Shown here piece by piece: positions 20,958-33,369 of a DNA stretch of 64,000 nt. This stretch comes from Chenopodium formosanum (Eukaryota > Streptophyta > Magnoliopsida > Caryophyllales > Amaranthaceae). Position numbers and translations under genes: made by a program. Every line of letters starts with the position of its first letter. Position 1 is the first letter of the stretch. The notes beneath the pieces were generated by a model. The model saw only the letters and a program-made list of their open reading frames with translations. It was not told the DNA's origin and did no database searches. The stretch is taken from positions 40,904,003-40,968,002 of the forward strand of contig CM044859.1 of assembly GCA_024500155.1 (NCBI GenBank), written 5' to 3'.

Positions 20958-23545
20958 TTACATAAATAAACAGCTGTTAATATTGACGAATGCAGAATTT
21001 ACCCAACCCCTTGGCCGGTAAAGATACATGATTACTCGGCACGTAGTCCGGAAAACAAAACACTTGGCCAATCGGCCGCAAAAACTACCATTATTCATAA
21101 AAGGATCAGGGGAGGTCTTCAGCAGTAGCAATCGCCTCATCCTTTGGCGACTGGTCTTCATTTTTCTCAGCATCCTCCTGACCCTCATCATCCCCTGAGG
21201 ACGAATCATAAGAAGACACAGACTCCTCATTGCCTCTTGCAGCTGCCTCCTTTTCTTCCCTCATGAGCTAGTTGTTAAACTCAGTGTTAACCTCATCAAA
21301 CTTGGTCTTCCAAATTTGATAATCGGAGGTCGGCTGCAATGATCCCCAAGCCATTCGCATGATGGACTCGTAGTCCTCCATCATTTGTTTGACCAGGGCT
21401 ATTTTCTCCTCCTCGGCCAAAGACATATACTTGGCCTTGAGCTGATTTTCTTGATTTTGCAGCCCCTCCCCCCTTGAGTTTCTGAACCTGACCCTATTGG
21501 CGACAAGCTTTGTCTTGGGCATCCTTGAGGAGCTCCTACTTTTCCTTGAGGCTTTGAACCTCATTCTGGAGCTTGATGATTCGCCCCCTCGCCGCATCAA
21601 TATTTTGCTTGACCTGCAGATTGCCCGACGCTTGGGAATACATCAAATCAAACCAAACAAATATGAAATTAAACAAAGCAATAAAATGAGATAGAGTTAA
21701 GAATGCTCATTGATAATAGAGAAGATCTCCAACACAATTAACACCAATAAATCCTCAATCTCTCAATCACCATTGAAATTCCTCACTTTCTCTCTCTAAA
21801 ATCTACTCCTAAACTAACCCTAAAACTAGAGAGAGAAGCTCTCAATTATGCTAAGAAAAATGATCAAAAATGTGTAATGAAGCTTATTCTAAACTTGCCT
21901 CAAAAATCGGGTTTACAAAGGTATTTATATAGGCGCGAAAACAAAAACGAGGAAACAAATACCCAGGAAAGCGCGCCCGCGCTGCAGGGGAGGCGTGCCC
22001 GTGCTGCAGGAGTGGCGCGCCTGCGCATCTCTAGGTTTCTTCAATCTTCTCGCAGCTTCGTGCGTTCGCTAAGATCTTTGAATGAACGCACAATCAAGAT
22101 GATGATGAACACTAAGTGAGGCAGTCCCCAAAGCACATGATTGTGGGTTCAACACCCCATATTCATGAGAGCACGGCTTGAGAGCCCAAGAGCTAGATTT
22201 TGGAGAATCCTCTTCCTAGCATCTTGAGCTTTCCAATCGCCATGAGCTTGCTCCAAAAGCTTCCTCTAACTTAGTAAATCACCAATATCAAGACCTGAAC
22301 CTCGTACAATACCTACAACCACAAAAATAGAGCAAATAAAGTAGAAAAGACTAGAAAAACCATAGAAATGCACAAAAGCTGCAAATAGAAGAGGAAAGGT
22401 AAAACCAAGACCTAATGCATAAACCTAAGCATTTATTCAGAAAGAAAACTATGAAAAGAAGGTGAAAACAACCTAAATGCTCATCAAATGGGTGCCATTT
22501 ATGACACTCATCAGAATACATCATATCAAAAGTCATAATCTCATTATTTGCAATCTCAAGTTGAGCTTGGTCTAAGGAGGAGGTGGCCCGAGCATTAGCT
22601 GCCTTTACCTATTTGGACTTGTCTATGAGTGGCTTCCTAATCCCACTCACGCGCAGCATAGCCTGCATTTCGCCAAAATAGGAGAAGAAATCAATATGAA
22701 GCGGCTAAGAAATTACTCAGACAAAAAGTTACAAGTCTAACTTCACAAAGAAGCGCAAGAATGGAGTCCTAGTCGAGGGTTTCGACCCACTTTACAGACG
22801 CCTTGTCATTAGGATCAATCGTCCTTGGCATTCGTTTGTCCATCTGAAGGACAGTCGGCCTCTCCGGAATCTCTATCAAACTGAGAAAAATAAGTTAAGA
22901 TAAAATTCAGGAGAGCTAATTCCCTTATTGGCAAGTTTAAATAGGAGTTTGGCTGAATTATAATACCTTCCTCTTCTACCCATCCTTCGCCCATGTCCTC
23001 TAAGAGGGACTCTCAGCAATTATTTAGTTTGGACCGCGCCTCCTTTGAATCAACGGAGGCACTGTCAAAAGATGATGAGCTAGTGTCATCATCGAAACTT
23101 TCTTCTGGGTTGGGGGCCTGCTGACTAGTTACAGCAGTGTCCTCCCCTATTTCTACATCCAGCACGGAATCACTCGGCCCGGGGGTTTATTAATTATCAT
23201 CCAACTCCTCAAGAATTGAGGAGCTCGGGGTACTGACATTGTAAGGAGGGTCCTAATGAATCTTACAGACAGGTGCCCTAATGTGGCTTTCCGAGTATAC
23301 TTTAGAATTGGTACCAGGAATCATTCGTCCTATACGACTGACTGGTTTGTTTGGTCCTCGCCATGCTATTCACCAAGGGCACAAACATTGTCGGATTTGG
23401 AGAAGTTCTCAAAGGGGAGTCCTCGAACGAGCATTCGATACTCCTACTTCTAGATTCAGCCATCCTCGGTGCCCGGTTGATCGCTAACCTAGGCCATGCC
23501 AGGTGCGTTTGGGAAACCACTTTTGAAAAAGAAAAATGCAAAAAT
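20958..23545 (-). pseudogene. Tat antisense gene, copy 2, deleted and interrupted
   Basis: Start-region homology near 23520 (initial ATG apparently now GTG), then LRTSPNPT and MARTKQTSQS at 23335-23364 as in copy 1. A large part of exon 1 and exons 2-3 are missing around 22930-23040. The exon corresponding to 5583-5494 is at about 22862-22750, and the acceptor TGCAG|GCTATGCTGCGCGT at about 22665 is kept. The coiled-coil exon is split by the insertion 21641-22513. The block EKIALVKQMMEDYESIM (about 21390) matches copy 1. Retention of the coiled coil in both copies suggests past selection on the protein. Confidence 0.7.
21641..22513 (-). repeat. small Athila-type LTR inserted in the Tat copy 2 antisense gene
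   Basis: The 10-bp word GAATACATCA flanks it (21636-21645 and 22514-22523), where copy 1 has it once (about 5234-5243). On minus it begins TGATGAGTGTCATAAATGGC, like the Athila B LTR start at 58877. It contains a CTCTCTCTAAA...CTAACCCT...AGAGAGAGAA block, a minus-strand TATA at 21921-21930 and a GC-rich word array at 21971-22042, all as in Athila LTRs. The other end does not show the expected CA terminus, so it may be truncated or a non-canonical insertion. Confidence 0.65.
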
Positions 23546-23876
23546 AAAATAAAGGAAAGATCAGACGGTTACCTTTGAAGAAAGTACTAGAATCGCTTGG
23601 TCTGGATGTCTGCTAAAACAGGCGGACGAATGACCGAGTGTCGGATGGTGTCAAGAAGAAGTCAAGTTCTTTGAAGTTAAAGATTCAATATTATCTCAAG
23701 ATTCACGCAAGTGTGAATCCAAAGGGGAGGTCAACCCCTATTTATAGAAAGGGTTAAAATCTAGGGTAAAACCCTAGATTCCCAAAAATAGTAAAAACTA
23801 ATAATCTAGCTAATGAAAGAACGACACCTATCACAGGCGTCACATAGCGAGCCATGTCACCCCTATGAGGGGCAAA

Positions 23877-24088
23877 TGATTTTGGTATTTATACCCTGCC
23901 AAGTGGACCAATGAGAGGATGACATGTGTCGATCGAAGAAGTGTCCAAATGGACTTCCCAAATAACGACATGTGTCGCTCTAAGAGGTGTCAAAATGGAC
24001 TCCCCAAAAAACAACACGTGTCGCTCATATATGCTTCATGGGAATGGCGACCTTCAAGGCCCAAATTACAAGGGGAGCCGTAAAACAA
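23877..24088 (+). repeat. LTR start of Tat copy 2, truncated
   Basis: Begins TGATTTTGGTATTTATACC after PPT GAGGGGCAAA. Contains three about 46-bp repeats with GACATGTGTC/AACACGTGTC at 23921, 23967 and 24012. It is cut by Athila D near 24088 and does not resume in the window. Confidence 0.8.
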
Positions 24089-25576
24089 ATACAAGAGAAA
24101 TAAAATCGTCGTCAAATATCTATCCCTAGATCAAATACAATTTATACAATCTAAACAGATCTAATACGAGTATAAGGCAAGCATAAGGGTCGAACCACAG
24201 GGAACGAGTAAACACAACCAAATGCTATTAATAATTTATCTAGTCCGGAATAAGAGATAAGTAAGCTAAAGTGTAAAGATGCTAAAACAAGACATAAAAC
24301 ACTAATGGAAATGGTTTAGGTATAGCAATCTCTTAATCATAAACAAAGGCATAGAAATAGAATTAATTATGAACTAAACATGCTCGAATATTGAAGTAAG
24401 GTCCAATCTAGCTACCTTACGGGGTTCATTGGCTTCTCCTAACATAGCCTATATGCTTCCACATTAGAACCATATTCTAGGAGGTGCTATCAAATAACGA
24501 TCGATACAAAAGAATCTTGCTAGGTCCGCTATCGCATCTTCTAACGATATTTCACTCCCAATCAACTAACAACATGCATTTTGCAAGTAGATTGAAGAAT
24601 ATCAAGCATATAAAGAATTTAATCACAAATAAAACAATTCCAAACCCTAGAACATGCTCAAGATCCAACTACACCACAACCATCCCCTTAATGGGGAAAT
24701 TACTCACTAATCATGATAATAACAAGATTAATTAACAAATAACCAAGAATCAACATGATTAACAAGAAACACTAACTACTAAAATAATAATCAAAAGAAA
24801 CAAATAAAATAGAGGAGAGAGAGTTAGAGATTCTCATTGATTGAAGATGAAAGTCTACAAACAGGATGATCAATCTTCTTCTTCAAAATCCAAGCTCAAC
24901 AATGGTGAAACCCTCACTTTCTCTCTCTAAACTACTCTAATACTAAGCTAACCCTAGAGAGAGAATCTCTCCTCAAACTAATTAAGAAAAAAGAATAATT
25001 GATGATTTTTTTAATAACCCCAAAATGGGTATTTATACTAACTTAAGAAGATAGAAAAACAAAATAGAAAGAAATAACATAAAAAGTGGAAAATAAGTAA
25101 AGAAATGAAGGAAATTAAAAGAGAAATAAATTAAAATAATAAAACCCACAAATCCCACCCAAAATCGAAACATTTAGACCCATTTTCCTTCTTCTATTTT
25201 TTGTTGTTTTAATGGGATTTTTATCTCCTACTTCACACCCCAACAATATCCATCATCAAGCTTCATCATTAAATTACCCCGTTCACCTTCAACAACACTC
25301 ATCGAGCATCAATTCAAGCCATTGATCTTCTAAAATACCACATGAGAAGCTCGTGAAGTGGTTCGGTCAAACCATAGGTTGGTGTGGTCGAGCTAAGTGT
25401 GTTTGATCAAACCATGGGTGTGTTCGACTACACCTCTTCTAATTAGAAAAGTTCGAATGTTTTTGACTTTTTTTGAACTTCGATCGAACTCTTAACATTT
25501 TACCCGAACCTTGAGAATTTGCAATTTGCTCTAATGTTATGGGCATTGTTTGTGCGAATTGCTGCTGTGGTTGTGT
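24089..25576 (-). repeat. Athila LTR D, partial, minus strand
   Basis: Starts near 24089 with AAGAGAAATAAAATCGTCGTC, aligning with the end of Athila C LTR at 43934. Shared blocks: GGTCGAACCACAGGGAACGAG, GGTGCTATCAAATAACGATCG, the CTCTCTCTAAA block, the minus TATA at 25031-25038 and a TTCGGTCAAACC/TTCGATCGAAC array at 25340-25500. Cut at 25576 by an E-family LTR. Confidence 0.8.
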
Positions 25577-26104
25577 AGGGAATATTTCAAGCCATCCCAC
25601 ACTTGAGCCCCACTATATATGATCATACACTTATGCATGGTGGTGTCAAAAGGGAAGGAAGCTAGAGTAAAAGAGTTACCAAAAAATTTCAGGAACTTGT
25701 AAACCGTTCACAGGGTGAAGGTTACACCCCTTAACGATCCAAGAGATCGTTAACTCCAATAGGTTTGGAACCATGACTGGAAGTTTGAGGATGAAGGTAC
25801 AAATCCAACCTAAAAGTTGTTAATCCTGCCATAATAATAGGCCTCTACTTTACTTTTCTTGTATTCATGTGCGCTTTCTGACTAACATACCATCTATAGG
25901 TCTACCCTAAACCTATTTATCTATGTTGGTTGAATATTAATGCACAAACAAATCTATTATTGGCGATCACTTATAATATAATCATATTAACCCTAAACAA
26001 GATTATTAATTATCTTATTAAGCGTGATTACAAGAAAAAATTCCCTTTAAGCATGCATAAAAGGCGTGATAAAGCAATAATAATAATAATAATAATCAAG
26101 CAAC

Positions 26105-26167
<63 letters not shown>

Positions 26168-26856
26168 CATGTTAAAGCATAATATTAATTGCAAGATCCT
26201 AGGCATGATACTAACAAGATTAATAACAAACTCTAGCATGTCACTAAACAACAAAGATCAAAGCTTTAGCCCTAACATGATACTAACATGATATTAAGAA
26301 AGAAATAGGAAGCATCATAATAATCATACTTGATATAATAAATATTAATTAACCCTTAACATGACACTAGGAAGCAATAAAAACATCCTAACATGATACT
26401 AGGAATAAAAATAACAATCTAAGCATGATTTCTATGTCAAAATATCAATAAAACAATTAAATTACTTACTTTGATGCCTCGTACCTCTTTCTAATAACAA
26501 AATACACACGTTAGTAACTTCAAGGAAAAGTATAAATCAAAACAATTAAATTTAATAATTGAAATATGGATTTGGGATAAAACCCTCAGAAATATCAAAC
26601 CTTTAACGTTTAGGGAGAAGGCAACTTTGAAATTGGCTAGGTGTTTCTAGAACTAATGTATGAAGAATTTTGGGAGAGGGAAGGTTTAGAAAAAGAAGAG
26701 AGAGATAGAAAGCTTCTAGCTTTTAGAGAGAGAGAATTTGAGAATTCTGGGTGTTGATGATTTGAAACAGGGAGATACGACCCCTATTTATAGGGAAAAT
26801 AGCACGGGATTGAAGAAAATCATATTCGAAATAAAATACCTCCTGTCGCAAACGAT
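25577..26856 (-). repeat. E-family LTR, partial, minus strand
   Basis: On + starts TGTAGGGAATATTTCAAG, which is the complement of the E LTR end (CTTGAAATATTCCCTA at 51321). Blocks AACTTGTAAACCGTTCAC, GATGCCTCGTACCTCTTTC and the minus TATA (CCCCTATTTATAGGG near 26782) match the E LTR. Interrupted at 26856 by the copia element before its U3 array and start. Confidence 0.8.
26076..26164. repeat. (AAT)n microsatellite
   Basis: Runs of AAT/ATA trinucleotides, the longest about 26107-26164, inside the E-family LTR. The long Asn run it would encode on + is an artefact. Confidence 0.95.
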
Positions 26857-28870
26857 GTTGGGGTTTGGTGAGTCCGACTCACCGCGGAAACAAACCCAAA
26901 AACAAGACCGCACTCGTGATAAATAAAACCATAAACATAATTAAAATAATCACGAGATTAAAATAAAACGATTACCTTTCAGAGCGTGCTTCGCCCGACC
27001 GAATGCGCTCTTACTTGAAAGCTAGCTTCCAAAACACGAAGCCTCCAACATTGACCCACCCGCACCAACGAATACCGACAAGGTCCAATGTCTTGGGGTT
27101 AGCAAGACCCGACCAATAAAACCCGAGTAATTAAGTTCAAAGGCTTTCACTAAATGTGATACCTTTTCCAACTCTTAAGTTCAAGGGTTTTCACTTATAA
27201 GTGATGCCCTTTCCAACTCTTACTCAAGCATCATTTCCAATGCCCTTACTTGGGTATTTATAGGAAATGATGAGAGTATGATTGTCTCTCCCACCAATGT
27301 GGGATAGTGGGATTTTTGCATTGTATTTTAAGAGAAAAATAAAATTTTTAAAGCAAGCTAGTAATAAATGAAAGAGTGTCAACTGCATATGAGGGAGTAG
27401 GTGAGGACCACTTGGAGAAGGGGGGACCATACTTTCTCCCTTGTCTCTCCCTCACCTTGCGCCATTTGGAACCTCCCACCAACCCACTCATGTGGGCTTC
27501 CCACATGCTGCCGTTGCTTGCTACTCGGCCCAGCCAAGCTCCGCACAAAGGCAGGCTGCTGCTACTAGCCTTCTTGGCCAACATGCCTACGCACATGTGT
27601 GCGGGCTGTTGCCGCCGAGGGCTGCTGCTAGCACGCCTCGCACATAGTGCGGGCTACTAGCTGCAGCGCGCCAACACGCCATGCACTAAATGTGGGTTGC
27701 TGGCCGCAGCTTGCTAGCAAGCCTTGCACTTGGTGCAGGCTGCTAGCATGGTTAACCCCCTAGCACTCGGTGTTCCAATGGTTGGGGTATTTAGGTTATT
27801 ATTGTTTTATTACCAGTTTGTCGTCTCGTCTTTTATTATTTTTTTACTCGACTTGCGACGCTCGGTTTTGAAGCTCTAAGCTCGAATTTATGACGTCTAA
27901 ATAAATATTACTCGGTCGACTCGTTAATTCCTTCCGAATTAATTTGTCGCTTCGGCTCGTAGACTGCTTGGGTGTGACCCGAAGGGTTCAGACAAGATTA
28001 AGCCGTAATATTAATACCTTTCTAATAATTCTGAACCCACTATCAGAATAATACCTTTGCCGAAGGACACTATTCCTTTCAATCTCTCACTTGTCCTTCC
28101 GGACAAGTGTGCTTTTAGTGTATAGCCTTTTTCTTATGTCGCTTAATGCCTCTTCATGAACTATAAGGTAATATTATTTTGTCCTTCTTATTATGTCAAT
28201 AAGTGTTTCTTGATTCCGAGTCCAATTATTCTCAATAAACAACAAAGACACCTTCCCTAATTTTAATAGGGGGACATTTCAAGTCTTGTAATGTAGCTTC
28301 TCTTACTAAGAGGACCTAGCCGCCCAAGTGATTCCGTTATAATCACCTGTTACGGCAGACGTTTGACAATCATCAAAGTGGACTAGTACTCAAACAAGAA
28401 GGCTCACAATACTCCTGGTCAAGGAAAAAGGTTCCCGATAGCAATAATGAGAAGTATACTTATGAAGATTTTTTAATCTCTTAAAGTATTCTGATAGGTC
28501 GATCTAGTATGGTTCTAAACCAATACATGTGCAAATGATTCATGACAATCATGTCCTTGTAGCACATGAAACAGTGCTATAAATCAAATTACACACTAAT
28601 CTTAACTGGTCATTAATCGTCCATTGTTTAAATGACCTCGATTAGGTATAATTTTCGATTATAATATTCAACGTTCACTTAATAGGTGTTTCCTTACCAA
28701 GATTGATCTTGATACTCTATTTTGAATATTCTAAAAATTGAATAGACTCATTATTTAATTCTAAACCACAATTAAATAGTCAACGGAGTGATTTAAAATG
28801 CATGAAAAATTTAATTACTCAAAAATTGAATGGTTCATCATAGTGCTTTACATTAAAATTGTCCAGAATT
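26857..28870 (-). repeat. probable copia 3' LTR/3' region
   Basis: Left end TGTTGGGGTTTGGTGAG abuts the E-family LTR. It contains a minus-strand TATA (27255-27263, GGGTATTTATAGG) and a GC-rich word array (27489-27760: TGCTAGC, GCACATAGTGC, GCTGC words), then TA-rich sequence up to the pol stop. The right boundary is uncertain, as no clear PPT was found between 28080 and 28870. Confidence 0.5.
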
Positions 28871-28907
28871 TAATTAAAACACTAAAATAAGGAAATCAAA
28901 GCCAATC

Positions 28908-29703
28908 TCAAATGTTCCTGATTCCCATTGCCTCAACGTGCTTGTTGTGATTCACTTGAGGCAAAGGTTTAATCAATGGATTGGCTACATTGTCATCCAT
29001 TCTAACTTTACAAATTCTTATTTCACCCTCTGATTTCCATTCTCAAATCATGTGAAACCGCCGCTTCACATGTTTGACCTTCTGATGTTCTCTTGGATCT
29101 CTAGCCTGAGAAATAGCTCCATTATTGTCACAATAGAGGTCTATTGGTCCCTCAATGGAGGGTACAACACCAAGTTCACCAATGAACTTGTGAACCCAAA
29201 CTGCCTCCTTAGCTGCCTCTAATGCTGCCAAGTATTCGGCTTCAGTTGTAGAATCTACAGTTGTGATTTTCTTAGAAATCTTCCAAATAAACGCTCCTCC
29301 ATTGAGACAAAATATGTACCCTGACTGTGACTTGAAGTTGTCTCTGTCTGTCAAGAAGCTTCCGTCGGTATAACCCTCAACAACTAATTCATCACTGCCA
29401 CCATAGACCAAGAATTTATCCTTGCTCCTTTTTAGGTACTTTAGGATATTTTTGGCCGTAGTCCAATGCGCCTCTCATGGATCTGATTGGTATCGGCTCG
29501 TATCGCTCAAGGCATACGACACATCTGGCCTAGTACATATCATGGCATACATGATAGATCCAATAAGCGAAGCATATGGAATCTGATTCATCCTTTCTCA
29601 ATCATTAGGTGTCTTTGGAAACTAATTCTTGCTTAGGGTTATGCCATGCGACATGGGTAAGTGGCCTCTCTTGGCTCCTTCCATGCCGAATCGAGTTAGT
29701 ACC
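28908..29703 (-). pseudogene. pol: copia pol, end of RT and RNase H
   Basis: Continues the RT of 38139 across the F insertion: the duplicated GTACC codes part of the VLTRFGM motif region. RNase H is at 29411-28908 with YTDGSF, TEAEYLAALEA and CDNNGAI, and a C-terminus DNVANPLIKPLPQVN ending at the TGA 28908-28910. A stop follows FHMI at about 29043. RNase H would remove the RNA template during reverse transcription. Confidence 0.9.
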
Positions 29704-31426
29704 TGTTAGGAGGGGGTTCCCATCGTAAGGGGTCCTCTCCTTAAATGTCCATGGCCATTTAAAAGCCTGGGACTTTACACTTGTTAGGGTGTAGTAGGAT
29801 TTGAATTCCTGGTTGTTTGGGAGACCTTAAATTAGAAATAATACTCTCATCATGCTATTTTGTAAGAAATAAGTAGGAGTCGCCAATGAGTTTTAGGAAA
29901 ACTCATAAACCTCGTTTATGCCTTTCTTCCATGTGGAGTAATTAGCATAAACCATAAATGATTCGTTAATGGAATAATTAGCACGAATCATAAGTTTACC
30001 CATGCCTAAATTGTATTACATAAACCATAAATGAGTTCAGGAGCAAGGGTACTAAAATAACGTTCCTTTTAGGGAGGAATCGCTATTCTAGCCCTAGTAC
30101 GACCTCTTTTAGCTCTTCCTTTTTTACAATTTCATTACGAACCAATATATGCAACGTGATACCGAAAACTATGTTAGTTGATTTTATTTACAAGCATTAA
30201 TCACATAGGAATTACATTGCAAAATTCGTTGTTCTTATTTAATAATATTCATGAAAGAACAATAAATAAACAAGATTCGACATGTCTTAAGTGATAAAAC
30301 AACAATTTATTATTCAAATTCTAGTCCTGATTAACGAAAGAGTACTATGTGAATTAATTAATAAATAGTATGTTTAAAGTGATCAAACAACACTAATTAA
30401 TCAATTAAAGTTTTTTAAACAATAAAAGAAAAGTGATTTATCTAAGTGCTCAGGAAACTAACCGTTCTTCTTTTATGTTAAGTCTTCGTTTTAATGTGTT
30501 TATGGACTTTCTTTCTTCTTTGTACCTTCAAGGACTTAAATGGAATCAATTAGGGTTTGAAATTATTTGGGAAGAGAGAAGAAAAAGTAGTATGATAGTA
30601 AGAGAAGTTGAGAGATTAGGGTTTTGAGAATACTAGGGTTTTAATTCAGATTTTTTCCGGTCCCCGTAATTCTGAACGAAAATCCCCTATTTATAGGCAT
30701 AGGGATCTAGGTTTAGGGTTTTAGAGCATTGCCGTCAGGTGGCGCGCGCAACTCTCTAAGTCGCGCTGGGTGCCGTGCGCATCTCAATGAGTCGCACGCA
30801 CAAGGAGCGCGCAACTGATTGAGTTGCGATGGTTTGCGGTTTGCCTTATACGAAAACGTGTTTTTAAAACTTCCATAACTTTTGATTATAGAATTAGATT
30901 AAGGCGTGTGAGATATAATTTGAAAGCTATGAATGTCTACTTTCCAATTCCATTAGCATTAGGTTAAAATATGTTATGTATCATAAGTTATGGCCGTTGG
31001 AATGCAAGGGTGTCGGTTTTAGGGCTCGGTTTAGTGTTTTGATCATAACTTCTTCGTTTTGGCTGGGAATTGGGCTTAAAATATACCGTTGGAAAGCTGT
31101 TTGAAAGGGATATCCATTTGTATAGGCCTTGTATGGGAATTTTATGGTTGGTTTACCTGTTTGGATCGGTTTTTCAACAATGTATGTTCTATTGGATCCA
31201 ATCATTACATTTGACGCGTTTGGGTCTGTTATTAATCAAGTTTTAACATGTATGAACATGTTTTAGGCATAATTAGTAATCGGACAAGGCTCTAAGATAA
31301 CTTGGTCTCAAATATGGGTTTCAACTTACTTCATAATTATTTTCATAGTCCATAAACATTTCACTTTTGATCTAACATGAAGAACGGATTTTTGTAACAT
31401 CATCGCACTTCCTTTCGGGACAAGAG
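29704..31426 (-). repeat. 3' LTR of F, 5' terminus deleted
   Basis: On + begins TGTTAGGAGGGGGTTCCC and runs in parallel with 36424-38120. It stops at CGGGACAAGAG (31426), where the intact LTR continues GCCAAAAGTAGGTGTCTACA. The array of GCAACT/AGTTGC words is at 30737-30835; the minus TATA at 30687-30698. Confidence 0.88.
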
Positions 31427-31988
31427 TATGGAATAATGTAGGTTGACTAACTAAGGCTCAATTAACGAGGCTCAAAAGGGCTGCCAAAAAGATGGATTTT
31501 CTCTAAGGTTAAGAACATGGGATTATATTTATGGAGTTTCAAGTTGCCTCCTATGTTGGTGAAATCATCATATCCTTTCTTTGTTGGCCAAAGATGGGCC
31601 TCTTTTCGTTCAGTAAATCTAGTAAGCCAAAGCTTATCAAGATTCTTAAAGTGTTGAGTATGTATGCCTTTTGATATTGTTTGTTTGTATGTATACGTTC
31701 TATTTAATTCAAGTCAATAACAATAAAGAATTGAAAAGAGAACAGGATTGACGTACTTGAAAATAATTTTTTTTAATTCATTAATTAATGAGAGTACAAA
31801 ATAAGTAGATTCGACAGCATGAATCTCTTAGTCTATCATAAAAAACAAAGGAAAGAAACAAAATAACACCTAGGGTGCTACATCTTGAATTGTTGACAAC
31901 TTCTTGAGATTGCCTCTTGGAGCTTTGTCCGTTTCTGACGTAGATGAAATCCTCTCTAAAAATCAAGTCCATTTGTATGATTCATGGT
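31427..31988 (-). other. F 3' region after gag
   Basis: AT-rich non-coding sequence between the gag stop and the truncated 3' LTR. No pol similarity recognised. It includes a pyrimidine-rich tract read on minus after gag (TTTTGTTTCTTTCC) that resembles the sequence following gag in E. Confidence 0.55.
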
Positions 31989-32734
31989 CTAGTTTATCAA
32001 GTCCCTTTCAATTAATGTTCCCACAGTATAGAGTTTTTGAAATGTGTCTAAACCAAGGTATTGTAAATGGCACTTGTATGGTGGAGACATATTGTCTATG
32101 AACTTTGGGACAAGTTCATGATCCGGAGGTCTTTGTGGAATAAGAGTAACCTTTGATCGCAACCTGGAAAAGAAGTCAGTGAAGCCTTCTTCTTCCCCTT
32201 GCTTAAGCAATTCGAGATCGCGCAAGGTAGTTGTGAGCTCGATGTTATCTCCATATTGGGTTAAAAACGCTTTTACAATGTCACACCAAGTGGAAGTTTG
32301 TTTTGCATCGAGGTTATAAAACCATGATCTAGTAGTTGGGTCCAATGAAAGAGGAAAAGTACATGCATATAGGCTTGGCTCAACCCCTTTCAATGCCATA
32401 ATTCCAATGAAGCTCATTAAGTGAGTTCTAGGATATTCTGTAACCTTAAAGGTTGGCAAATCCGTAGTTTTGGGAGAGTCTTGCCACTAGTTTGTGGTGC
32501 AAGCTCATAATTGAAGTACTTATTCCCTGAGTTAGCTGGAAGGACAAGTTTCTCCAAGGCCTCTACTCTTTCGGCTCTTGCTTTTTCTTGGAGATTGTTT
32601 TGTTTTTCTTTTTCTGCTTTTAATTTAGCCTTTTCTGCTTTTTTATGAGCCTTCACTTGGGCTTCTTCTTCTTGTCGGGCCCTTAGGTTTTGGAGTTCCT
32701 CTCTAAGTTTCTCCAATGCTGCTTTGTCACCCAT
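31989..32734 (-). pseudogene. gag: F gag, one frameshift, no zinc knuckle
   Basis: Starts MGDKAALEKLREELQNL, a charged coiled coil (Lys/Glu/Ala-rich, residues about 1-65), then shifts frame near 32440. The second piece is a retrotransposon gag capsid-like domain (TRSWFYNL, TWCDIVKAFLTQYG, LRDLELLKQGEEEGFTDFF, LVPKFIDNM) ending at LIERDLIN. It aligns in order with the E gag (WELITNTFIDRYK, LEMLKQKK, NIGIDIEDDL). Capsid formation is the expected role. The zinc-knuckle part seen in E is absent. Confidence 0.85.
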
Positions 32735-33369
32735 GATTGGACTAGTATGCGAATGTGAAAGATGATCTAGTAATGTGTATCACGAGAAATTGAGCACATT
32801 CACTTAAACCTTTTCTGCCAAGCATTCAAACAATGAACCAAGGTCAAAATGATTGTTTTATTTCTCTTGTTTTTTTTAATCCTTGTAATACGAATTCACA
32901 TTAAGCAAGTTTGTTGATGAAGAATGTCAAAAAATTCACGAACAATCATTAATGGAATGTCATGATTTGTGTTGACTTCAACAAGGTAATCATCTAAGGA
33001 TTTTACTTTAAATGAACTGTTTTCGAAAAAGGTAGAAGAGAAAGACAAGAAAGTTGGATTAAAAACGCTCATCAAATTTTAGGAATATTAATCAACCCGA
33101 ACATACTCCTTAAAATGATCAAATATACTATTGTCTTTGTTGATCCCTTAGATTGCAATAGAGATCTATATCAGTTTTTTTAATTATGATTATCATATTG
33201 CTCATCTTTAAAGGATAATATTTTACTATTTTCTTAAAAAGAATGATGGCCTGGGAATGTAAAATCCAAGAAATAATCAAATTATTTTCTCGGTTTTATC
33301 ATTCATTATCTTCACTCTTTTTTTTTAGAATAATATTTTTTTTGTATCATACTTTTTTATTTATTTATT

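Larger units (their letters stand above)
15416..24088 (+). mobile_element. Ty3/gypsy Tat-lineage retrotransposon, copy 2, old and heavily broken
   Basis: Same layout as copy 1: pol, 3' region with conserved hairpin, antisense coiled-coil gene, PPT, LTR start. It is interrupted by Athila A on the left, a solo LTR in RT (15446-16981), a small Athila-type LTR (21641-22513) and Athila D, which cuts its LTR at about 24088. Divergence, many indels and stops make it older than copy 1. Confidence 0.9.

Noticed and set aside
25930..26175. Open frame with a long Asn run
   Set aside because: Direct translation of an (AAT)n microsatellite inside an LTR.
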